Shown: piece after piece, positions 8,312 through 15,174 of the stretch
Layout of the letters: each line of letters starts with the position of its first letter
Numbering within the stretch: the stretch's first letter is position 1
NCBI GenBank assembly: GCA_035493495.1
Contig: DATJIG010000033.1
Span: 1-24,025 of the forward strand
Direction of reading: 5' to 3'
DNA: 24,025 bases
Source of the DNA: DATJIG01 sp035493495
Lineage (GTDB): Bacteria > Pseudomonadota > Alphaproteobacteria > SMXQ01
The notes under the pieces: model-generated
The model's database searches: none
Seen by the model: the letters and a program-made list of their open reading frames with translations, nothing else
Told to the model about the DNA's origin: nothing
Translations under genes and position numbers: made by a program

Positions 8312-9220
8312 ATGGCATCACCACGCGCAATGGATATCGTCCGGGTTTCGGCCACATCGACCGCGAACGCCGACGTCCAGTTCAAGGACGAGGTGGTCAA
8401 GCTCATCGACGTCTCGAGGTGCATCGGCTGCAAGGCGTGCCAGGCGGCGTGCATCGAGTGGAACGACCGCCATGAGGTGGTCGGGACCTTCGACGCCAGT
8501 TACGACAACCCGACCGACCTCACGCCCGACATGTGGACGCTGATGCGGTTCACCGAGTACGAGAATCCGTCTACCGGCAACCTCGAGTGGCTGATCCGTA
8601 AGGACGGCTGCATGCACTGCGCCGATCCGGGCTGCCTCAAGGCGTGCCCGGCGCCGGGAGCGATCGTCCAGTACTCGAACGGTATCGTCGATTTCGTCGC
8701 CGACAACTGCATCGGCTGCGGCTACTGCGTGAAGGGATGCCCGTTCAACATCCCCCGCATCTCGAAGACCGAGGGCAAGGCCCACAAGTGCACGCTGTGC
8801 TCGGACCGTGTCGCGGTCGGCCAGGGACCGGCATGCGCCAAGGCCTGCCCGACTCACGCCATCGTCTTCGGCACAACGGACGAGATGCTCGCCCACGCCG
8901 ATGGACGCATCACCGATCTGAAGTCGCGTGGTTTCGATAATGCGGGGCTCTACAACCCGCCCGGCGTCGCCGGGACCCACGTCATGTACGTGCTGCATCA
9001 CGCCGACAAGCCGGAGATCTACGCCGGCCTCGCCAAGGATCCGAGGATCAGCCCACTTGTCCAGCTCTGGAAGGGCGTCACCAAGTACACCGGGCTCGCG
9101 GCCATCGCGGGCGCCGTGATCGTCGCGTTCGTCCACCACGTGGTGAACGGCCCGAATCGCGTCACCCGCAGCGACGAGGAGAACGCTCGCCGGCTGGTGG
9201 ATGAGGAGAACCGCACATGA
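8312..9220 (+). CDS. fdoH: Formate dehydrogenase beta subunit, four [4Fe-4S] clusters
   Basis: This 302-residue subunit carries electrons from FdoG to the cytochrome b subunit. Four ferredoxin-type cysteine groups are visible. The first is C37, C40, C43, C47 in RCIGCKACQAACIEW. The others are CMHCADPGCLKACP (about residues 97-110), CIGCGYCVKGCP (about 133-144) and CTLCSDRVAVGQGPACAKACP (about 160-180). A single membrane helix near residues 260-277 (GLAAIAGAVIVAFVHHVV) anchors the C-terminus, as in E. coli FdnH. The ATG follows GGGAGGGAA at 8301-8309. The stop overlaps the fdoI start in an ATGA, so the two are translationally coupled. Confidence 0.95.
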   Translation: MASPRAMDIVRVSATSTANADVQFKDEVVKLIDVSRCIGCKACQAACIEWNDRHEVVGTFDASYDNPTDLTPDMWTLMRFTEYENPSTGNLEWLIRKDGCMHCADPGCLKACPAPGAIVQYSNGIVDFVADNCIGCGYCVKGCPFNIPRISKTEGKAHKCTLCSDRVAVGQGPACAKACPTHAIVFGTTDEMLAHADGRITDLKSRGFDNAGLYNPPGVAGTHVMYVLHHADKPEIYAGLAKDPRISPLVQLWKGVTKYTGLAAIAGAVIVAFVHHVVNGPNRVTRSDEENARRLVDEENRT

Positions 9221-9921
9221 GCTCTTCCGTCCACACCGTTCGCGAGACCGATGCGACGGCGGCACAAGGCGCACCCACCACCACCGTCGACCGCTACACG
9301 ACCGGGGCCCGGATCAATCACTGGGTCACGGCAATCTGCCTCGTCCTGCTCGCGATCTCAGGCCTGGCGCTGTTCCACCCCAGCCTCTATTTCCTCACCA
9401 ACCTTTTCGGCGGCGGCGAGATAACGCGGATCATCCACCCGTGGATCGGGGTCGTGCTGTTCTTCAGCTTCGCCGGGCTGTTCCTCCGCTTCTGGAAGCT
9501 CAACCTGTGGAAGGCCGAGGACGGCACTTGGATGCGGCGCATCCGCGACGTCCTTACCGCCCACGACGAGAACCTGCCCGAGCTCGGCAAGTACAACGCC
9601 GGCCAGAAGATCGTGTTCTGGGGCATGGCGATCTTCATCATCATCCTGATCTGCAGCGGGCTGATCATCTGGGATCGCTATTTCTCGAGCTATTTCTCGC
9701 TCGACACGCAGCGCGTCGCGCTCCTCATCCACTCGGGCATCGCGATCCTGGCGATCCTGCTGTGGATCACGCACGTGTACGCCGCGATCTGGGTGCGCGG
9801 CACGTTCCGCGGCATGATCCGCGGCAACGTCACCGGCGGCTGGGCGTGGCGCTATCACCGCAAGTGGCTGCGCGAAGAAGCCGCGAAGCCGCGCGACACG
9901 ACGACCTCCCACTACCACTGA
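9217..9921 (+). CDS. fdoI: Formate dehydrogenase gamma subunit, di-heme cytochrome b556
   Basis: A 234-residue membrane protein with four predicted helices (roughly residues 36-55, 75-92, 131-151, 167-192) that anchors the complex and passes electrons to quinone. The four heme-ligand histidines are all present: H35, H74, H172 and H186. Their spacings (39, 98 and 14) are exactly those of H18, H57, H155 and H169 of E. coli FdnI, as I recall them. The N-terminus is about 17 residues longer than in E. coli. The start overlaps the fdoH stop, with GAGGAGA seven bases upstream. fdhE follows after 33 bp. Confidence 0.95.
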   Translation: MSSSVHTVRETDATAAQGAPTTTVDRYTTGARINHWVTAICLVLLAISGLALFHPSLYFLTNLFGGGEITRIIHPWIGVVLFFSFAGLFLRFWKLNLWKAEDGTWMRRIRDVLTAHDENLPELGKYNAGQKIVFWGMAIFIIILICSGLIIWDRYFSSYFSLDTQRVALLIHSGIAILAILLWITHVYAAIWVRGTFRGMIRGNVTGGWAWRYHRKWLREEAAKPRDTTTSHYH

Positions 9922-9954
9922 ACACACCGCTGAAGAGGGCAGCCATCGCAGCGC

Positions 9955-10863
9955 ATGAGTGACACGCCAGAGGCCGGCACGATCATCGGCGAAGTGGCAT
10001 CGCCGCCGTTCGCGCGGCTTCCCGAACCCTCGACCCTGTTCACCGAGCGCGCCGAGCGCTTCCAGGCCCTCGCAGCCGGTCACGGCTTGGCGGCCTATCT
10101 CCTGTTCCTCGCCGATGTCGCCCGAGTCCAGGCGCGCACCCTTGCCGACGCGCCGGAGCCGACGTGGCCCGAGGCCGACGCCATCGAGCGGTCGTATGGC
10201 TTCGGCATGCCGCCCCTCGACCGCAACGCCTTTGTCCTGGACAATGCGTTCACAGCCCTGCTGTCACGCGTCATTGCCGGACTCGGCGAGGTGGTGATGC
10301 CGGAGCTCGCACGCGCTGCTCTCGGCCGACTGCAAGCGACCGATATGCTCGGCAGAGCTGTGATGGTCCACAACGTCCTCACTGACGCGATCCCCGCCGA
10401 TTCCTTCGCCGAGCATGCCATGGTCGCGGCGGCGCTACAGGTTCATTTCGCACGCCTTGCCGCACGGCTCGCGCCGAAGCGGCTGCGTCCGGTCGGCGAC
10501 GGCGCCTGCCCGGCCTGCGGCGGGCCGCCCGTGACATCTGTGGTGGTCGGGTGGCAGGGCGCTCACGGTACGCGGTTTTGCGTATGTTCGCTCTGCGCCA
10601 CTCTCTGGAACTACGTCCGCATCAAATGTACGCTGTGCGGTACGACGAAGGGCATCGCCTACCAAGGGATCGACGGCGATGCCGGAACGATTAAGGCCGA
10701 AACCTGCGAGTCCTGCCGCGCGTACGTGAAGATCCTGCATCAGCACACGGATCCTGCGCTGGATCCCGTTGCCGATGATGTGGCAAGCCTTGGTCTCGAC
10801 CTGCTGCTCCGCGACGCGGGCCTGCGCCGCGGGGCGGTAAATCCGTTCCTGTTCGGCTACTGA
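9955..10863 (+). CDS. fdhE: Formate dehydrogenase accessory protein FdhE
   Basis: FdhE is a cytoplasmic, rubredoxin-like maturation factor that binds the catalytic subunits of respiratory formate dehydrogenases before Tat export. This 302-residue version has an N-terminal helical part and a C-terminal half with four CxxC zinc-ribbon-like pairs: C185/C188, C211/C214, C225/C228 and C251/C254. The pattern CSLCATLWNYVRIKCTLCG is typical. The best Shine-Dalgarno candidate (AGAGGG at 9934-9939) is 15 bases from the ATG, rather far, so translation may depend partly on coupling to fdoI. selA begins 18 bp after the stop. The partner fdhD is not in the window. Confidence 0.92.
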   Translation: MSDTPEAGTIIGEVASPPFARLPEPSTLFTERAERFQALAAGHGLAAYLLFLADVARVQARTLADAPEPTWPEADAIERSYGFGMPPLDRNAFVLDNAFTALLSRVIAGLGEVVMPELARAALGRLQATDMLGRAVMVHNVLTDAIPADSFAEHAMVAAALQVHFARLAARLAPKRLRPVGDGACPACGGPPVTSVVVGWQGAHGTRFCVCSLCATLWNYVRIKCTLCGTTKGIAYQGIDGDAGTIKAETCESCRAYVKILHQHTDPALDPVADDVASLGLDLLLRDAGLRRGAVNPFLFGY

Positions 10864-10881
10864 TCCCGAGGCTCGGGTCGT

Positions 10882-12318
10882 ATGGCGAATGCCGGTATCG
10901 CGCGCCTGAGAGGGCTGCCGTCCGTCGACGAGGTGCTGCGGACCGTCGAAGCCGTCCGCGCCATCGAGACCTTCGGCCGTCCGGTCGTCGTTTCGGCGGT
11001 GCGCGAATCGCTCGCCGCCGCGCGCGCCTCGGTGCGCGACGGGGCGGCCCCGCCCGACGTCGCCGATATCGCGACGATCGCCGCGGCCCGGCTCGACTCC
11101 GACGCCGTCTCCAGCCTCCGCCCCGTCTTCAATCTCACCGGCACGGTGCTGCACACCAATCTCGGCCGCGCGCTGCTGCCCGAGACCGCCGTCGAGGCGG
11201 CGGTCAAGGCGATGCGAGATGCCGTCGCCCTCGAGTTCGATCTCGACTCGGGCCGTCGCGGCGAACGCGACGACCACCTCCGCGCGCTGCTGTGCGATCT
11301 GACCGGTGCCGAGGACGCGACCGTCGTCAACAACAACGCCGCCGCCGTCCTGCTGGTGCTCAACACCTTCTCCAAAGGCAAGGAGGCGATCGTCTCGCGC
11401 GGCGAGTTGATCGAGATCGGCGGCGCGTTCCGCATCCCGGAAATTATGGTCCGCTCGGGCGCGAAGCTGGTCGAGGTCGGCACCACCAACCGCACCCATC
11501 TTATGGACTACGCCGCCGCGATCGGCGACGACACCGGCCTGATTCTCAAGGTCCACACCTCGAACTACAAAATCGAGGGCTTCACCGCCGAAGTCGGCGC
11601 CGAGGCGCTCGCCGAGCTCGCGCGCAAGCGCAAGATCCCGCTCGCACACGATCTCGGCTCGGGCACGCTTGTCGATCTCGCGCGCTGGGGGCTGGTCCAC
11701 GAGCCGACCGTCGCCGAAGCGGTCGGCGCGGGCGCCGATCTCGTCACCTTCTCCGGCGACAAGCTCCTGGGCGGTCCGCAGTGCGGTTTCGTGGTCGGAC
11801 GCAAATCGCTGATCGCCCAGATCAACCGCAACCCGCTCAAGCGCGCGCTGCGGGTCGACAAGATCCGGTTGGCGGCACTCGAGGCGACGCTGAAGCTCTA
11901 CCGCGATCCCGATCGTCTCGCCGAGCGATTGCCAACGCTGGCGCTGCTCACCCGGCCCCTTGCCGACATCGAGGCAAGCGCGCGTCGCCTCGCGCCGAGG
12001 ATCGCCCGCGCGCTCGGCCCCCGCTACACCGTGGACATCGCGGCCTGCCGCAGCCAGATCGGCTCCGGCGCGCTGCCGACCGAGACGATCGCCAGCGCCG
12101 GCCTCGCGATCCGTCCGGCGGCCAAGAAAGGCGACGGAGCGCTCGACTCGCTTGCCGCGGCCTTGCGCCGGCTTCCGGTTCCGGTGATCGGCCGGCTCGA
12201 GAACCGCGCGCTCCGCCTCGATCTCCGCTGCCTCGACGATGAGGACGCGTTCGTTGCCAACCTCGCCGGACTCGATCTCGTCGCCGTCGATCGCCCGCGA
12301 CGGAGGCTCGCCCCATGA
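10882..12318 (+). CDS. selA: L-seryl-tRNA(Sec) selenium transferase
   Basis: SelA is the PLP enzyme that converts Ser-tRNA(Sec) to Sec-tRNA(Sec) using selenophosphate. The 478-residue length is close to the family norm of about 460. The PLP-binding lysine is K294 in FSGDKLLGGPQCG, matching K295 of E. coli. Other family segments are 'NLTGTVLHTNLGRALL' (about residues 80-95), 'VVNNNAAAVLLVL' (about 150-162) and 'VHTSNYKIEGF' (about 222-232). The ATG follows GAGG, which sits in a 13-bp dyad (CCCGAG-G-CTCGGG, 10865-10877). The stop overlaps the selB ATG as ATGA, the usual selAB arrangement. Confidence 0.96.
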   Translation: MANAGIARLRGLPSVDEVLRTVEAVRAIETFGRPVVVSAVRESLAAARASVRDGAAPPDVADIATIAAARLDSDAVSSLRPVFNLTGTVLHTNLGRALLPETAVEAAVKAMRDAVALEFDLDSGRRGERDDHLRALLCDLTGAEDATVVNNNAAAVLLVLNTFSKGKEAIVSRGELIEIGGAFRIPEIMVRSGAKLVEVGTTNRTHLMDYAAAIGDDTGLILKVHTSNYKIEGFTAEVGAEALAELARKRKIPLAHDLGSGTLVDLARWGLVHEPTVAEAVGAGADLVTFSGDKLLGGPQCGFVVGRKSLIAQINRNPLKRALRVDKIRLAALEATLKLYRDPDRLAERLPTLALLTRPLADIEASARRLAPRIARALGPRYTVDIAACRSQIGSGALPTETIASAGLAIRPAAKKGDGALDSLAAALRRLPVPVIGRLENRALRLDLRCLDDEDAFVANLAGLDLVAVDRPRRRLAP

Positions 12319-14459
12319 TCGTCGGCACCGCGGGCCACGTCGATCACGGCAAGACCGCGCTCGTCCGCGCGCTGACCGGCGTCGACACCGATCGCCTGAA
12401 GGAAGAAAAGGCCCGCGGTATTTCGATCGACCTTGGCTTCGCCTACGTCCCCTGCCCCGACGGCTCGGTGATGGGGTTCATCGACGTCCCCGGTCACGAG
12501 CGCTTCGTCCACAACATGCTCGCGGGCGCCACCGGCATCGACCTCGTGCTGCTCGTCGTCGCCGCCGACGACGGCGTGATGCCCCAGACCCTCGAGCACC
12601 TCGCCATCGTCGACCTGCTCGGAGTCCGCCGCGGCCTCGTCGCACTCACCAAGGTCGATCTCGTTTCGGCGGAACGCCGCGCCGAGGTCCGCGCCGAAAT
12701 CGCCAGCCTGCTCGCCGGCACTGCGCTCGACGGCGCCGAGATCGTCGAGGTCTCGACGGTGAGCGGCGAGGGAATCGGCGGGTTGCACGCGGGGCTCGAC
12801 GACGCGGCGTCGGCGATGATGGAGAGGGCGATTTGCGGCCGCTTCCGCCTCGCCGTCGATCGCTCGTTCACGCTCACCGGCGCCGGGACCGTCGTTACCG
12901 GCACGGTGCTGTCGGGCTCGATTGCAGTGGGCAACGAAGTGCTGATCAGCCCGCTCGGCAAGCCCGCCAGGGTGCGTTCGATCCATGCCCAGAACCGGCC
13001 GGCCGAGCGCGGTCGCGCCGGCGAGCGCTGCGCGCTCAACCTGACCGGCGACGGCATCACCAAGGACGCGATCCATCGCGGCGATGTCGTCCTCGACCCG
13101 TCGCTGCATGCGCCGGCAATCCGCATCGACGCGCGCCTTCGCGTGCTCACGTCCGAGGCCAAGGCGATCGCCAACTGGATGCCGGTGCGCGTTCATTGCG
13201 GCGCCGCCGAGATCGGCGGCCGGATCGTCCCGCTCGGCGATGCGCCTCTCGGGCCCGGCGGCGAGGGCTGGGTCCAGCTCGTGCTCGAGCATCCGATCGC
13301 GGTCTGCGCCGCCGATCGCTTCATCCTGCGCGACACGTCGGCGCAGCGGACGATCGGCGGCGGCACGCTGGTCGACCTGCGGGCGCCGGCGCGCAAGCGC
13401 AGCACGCCCGAGCGCCTCGCCCAGATCGCGGCGTTGGCGGAGGCCAACGCCGCGGACGCGCTGCAGCGCTATCTCGACGGCCCGCCGGGCCTGATCGATC
13501 TCACCGCCTTCGCCCGAGACCGCGCCATCGGCGAGGATGAGGCGTCGTCGATCGCGACGCAGCTGTCGCTGATCCTGCTCGCGGGCCCTCACACGACCTA
13601 CGCGATGTCGGCCAGGCCCTGGACGTCGCTACGCGCTGCGGTTCACGACACTCTCGCCGCCTTCCATGGCGACTTTCCCGACCTGCAAGGCATGGGGCGC
13701 GAGCGGCTGCGACTCGCCCTCGATCCGCGGCTGCCGGAGCCCGCGTTCGCGGCCGCGCTGCAGCAGCTCGCACATTTCGGCGACGTCGCGATCGACGGCG
13801 CCTGGATCCGGCTGCCGGGCCATCGCGCGCACCTTACGCCCGACAACGAGGCGGTGTGGGCGCGGATCCGGCCGCTGATCTCCGGCACCGAGCGATTCCG
13901 TCCGCCGCGCGTCCGCGACGTCGCCGGCATCATCGGCGTGCCGGAGCAGAGCGTGCGCAAGCTCCTCAAGCTCGCCTCGCGCATGGGCCGCGTCGATGAG
14001 GTCGCCCACGACCACTTTTTCCTGCGTCGCACCGTCGCCGAGATGGTGGCGATTGCCGGCGATCTGTCGACGGCGGCGCCCGACGGACAGTTCACCGCAG
14101 CGCAGTACCGCGACCGCCTCGACAACGGTCGCAAGGTCGCAATCCAGATCCTCGAGTTCTTCGACCGGCACGGCATCACGTCGCGGCGCGGCGACCTCCG
14201 GCGCATCAACGTGCATCGCCTCGACCAATTCGGTGCGCCGCCGGCGGCACCCGTTTCGAAGCGCACACCATCGTGCGACACCTCGTCTGGAAGAGCATCG
14301 TCCCCGGTGGGGCGCCCGGACTTCAAATCCGGAAAGGGCCGCGAGCCGGTCCTTGGTGGGTTCGACTCCCACTCTCTTCCGCCACGACCACCGGCGCCCG
14401 TGCGACCGCTGACGCGTTCGTCGACCCCGCCAATGCCGACCAAGCGAGGCACGCGATGA
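12315..14459 (+). CDS. selB: Selenocysteine-specific elongation factor SelB, frame open through selC
   Basis: SelB is the EF-Tu-like GTPase that carries Sec-tRNA(Sec) to UGA codons marked by a SECIS. GTPase motifs are GHVDHGKT (residues 7-14), DVPGHE (57-62) and TKVD (112-115). The switch I segment reads RGISIDLGF, with Ser where E. coli has Thr. C-terminal winged-helix domains bind the SECIS; the last conserved stretch, like E. coli's 'GRKVAIQILEFFDR', ends near residue 640. E. coli SelB is 614 residues. Here the frame has no stop there and runs on for about 75 Ser/Pro/Arg-rich residues, straight through the selC tRNA gene, to a TGA at 14457-14459 that overlaps the next start codon. GGAGG lies eight bases before the ATG. 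Whether the extension is really made is unknown. Confidence 0.93.
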   Translation: MIVGTAGHVDHGKTALVRALTGVDTDRLKEEKARGISIDLGFAYVPCPDGSVMGFIDVPGHERFVHNMLAGATGIDLVLLVVAADDGVMPQTLEHLAIVDLLGVRRGLVALTKVDLVSAERRAEVRAEIASLLAGTALDGAEIVEVSTVSGEGIGGLHAGLDDAASAMMERAICGRFRLAVDRSFTLTGAGTVVTGTVLSGSIAVGNEVLISPLGKPARVRSIHAQNRPAERGRAGERCALNLTGDGITKDAIHRGDVVLDPSLHAPAIRIDARLRVLTSEAKAIANWMPVRVHCGAAEIGGRIVPLGDAPLGPGGEGWVQLVLEHPIAVCAADRFILRDTSAQRTIGGGTLVDLRAPARKRSTPERLAQIAALAEANAADALQRYLDGPPGLIDLTAFARDRAIGEDEASSIATQLSLILLAGPHTTYAMSARPWTSLRAAVHDTLAAFHGDFPDLQGMGRERLRLALDPRLPEPAFAAALQQLAHFGDVAIDGAWIRLPGHRAHLTPDNEAVWARIRPLISGTERFRPPRVRDVAGIIGVPEQSVRKLLKLASRMGRVDEVAHDHFFLRRTVAEMVAIAGDLSTAAPDGQFTAAQYRDRLDNGRKVAIQILEFFDRHGITSRRGDLRRINVHRLDQFGAPPAAPVSKRTPSCDTSSGRASSPVGRPDFKSGKGREPVLGGFDSHSLPPRPPAPVRPLTRSSTPPMPTKRGTR
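14289..14384 (+). tRNA. selC: tRNA-Sec (anticodon TCA)
   Basis: A 96-nt selenocysteine tRNA with encoded CCA (14382-14384) and discriminator G14381. The acceptor stem pairs GGAAGAG (14289-14295) with CTCTTCC (14374-14380). The eighth pair expected in bacterial tRNA-Sec is a C/T mismatch (14296/14373). The D stem has six pairs (CGTCCC with GGGGCG) and a 4-base loop, a tRNA-Sec hallmark. The anticodon arm is CCGGA-CTTCAAA-TCCGG with TCA at 14323-14325. The long variable arm pairs AAGGGCC (14334-14340) with GGTCCTT (14348-14354). The T arm is GTGGG-TTCGACT-CCCAC. It decodes the fdoG UGA. The gene lies wholly inside the open selB frame, in phase with its first base. No separate promoter or terminator was seen. 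Confidence 0.96.
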
Positions 14460-14932
14460 GCACGCAACCGCTCCTCGATGCGCTCAAGGCGGTGGCCGAT
14501 CGCGCGGCGATGGCCGAAACCGCCTTCCGTCGCGAGACGGCGCAGCGCATCAAGACGCTGGAGCAGGAGCGCGCCTTCGCGTTTCGCAAGCTCAACCTTA
14601 TGCGCGCCGTCGCGGCGGCGGTGACCGGTCCCGAGAAGGACGACGATGCGGTCGCCGCCGGAGCGGCGGCGCTGAAGGACGAACTGGGCTGGGTCGGCAC
14701 GAGCGAGGCACGCGCCGCCGTACTCGACCGCTTCGCCGAGGTCGCGCGCACCGTCCGCGCTGCGATCGTGCCCCCGGATCCCGACGCCGGTCCCGGCCCC
14801 GGTCCGGAGGCGCCGCCGGATCCGCTCGGGGCTCTGGAAGCCTTCGAAGCCTGGTACGCCGACACGCACACCGGGCCGTTCTGGGCACTGTTCGAACAAT
14901 ACGTACGCGAGAATCCGCTGGTGGATTTCTAG
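14456..14932 (+). CDS. Small protein of unknown function, last gene of the fdo-sel cluster
   Basis: I do not recognise this 158-residue protein. The start at 14456 is chosen because GAGG (14446-14449) lies six bases upstream and the ATG overlaps the selB stop as ATGA. A longer frame from 14273 would begin inside selB and run through the tRNA, so it is unlikely. Residues about 5-50 are charged and helical, possibly coiled coil. A Pro/Gly/Asp linker spans about 106-123 (PPDPDAGPGPGPEAPPDP). The C-terminus is acidic and aromatic (FEAWYADTHTGPFWALFEQYV). It has no signal peptide, cysteines or catalytic motif. Position suggests a link to selenoprotein or formate dehydrogenase biogenesis; this is inference. 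Confidence 0.75.
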   Translation: MSTQPLLDALKAVADRAAMAETAFRRETAQRIKTLEQERAFAFRKLNLMRAVAAAVTGPEKDDDAVAAGAAALKDELGWVGTSEARAAVLDRFAEVARTVRAAIVPPDPDAGPGPGPEAPPDPLGALEAFEAWYADTHTGPFWALFEQYVRENPLVDF

Positions 14933-15174
14933 ATTAGGTAGCGCACCAATACGTAGTGCCACTCATGTTGCACAACACTTCACGCGAGGTCAGGGCCGCC
15001 ACCAAGTATTCGTAAATCTTTACTCTTTTGCCATCGGCGACGACTTGCGCTCCATGGTAAAAACGAAGCGCTGCAACTCTCGAAGAAGCCCGATCAACGG
15101 GACCTCGAGCACAACAGGCAAGGCAACCAGCCCCAGACGGTGATCGACACCGCGGGCCTTCGTTGGGAGACATC
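14933..15174. other. Intergenic region before the lactate permease
   Basis: This 242-bp gap is visibly less GC-rich than its surroundings (for example around 15005-15035 and 15055-15065) and should contain the lldP promoter. I found no clean -35/-10 pair and no clear terminator for the upstream operon; only short dyads such as GCAC-N9-GTGC near 14942-14958 are visible. No coding frame here is convincing. Confidence 0.4.

Noticed and set aside
6024..8357. 777-codon minus-strand open frame opposite fdoG
   Set aside because: It has low-complexity Arg/His/Val-rich composition and lies entirely opposite the conserved formate dehydrogenase gene.
10865..10877. CCCGAG-G-CTCGGG dyad at the selA ribosome binding site as a translational switch
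   Set aside because: The arms are separated by one base, so a hairpin cannot form with the full stem. It may simply be chance in GC-rich DNA.
14273..14455. Upstream extension of the 158-residue gene to 14273
   Set aside because: It would start inside selB and translate the tRNA gene in another frame, while the ATG at 14456 has a proper Shine-Dalgarno site and ATGA coupling.
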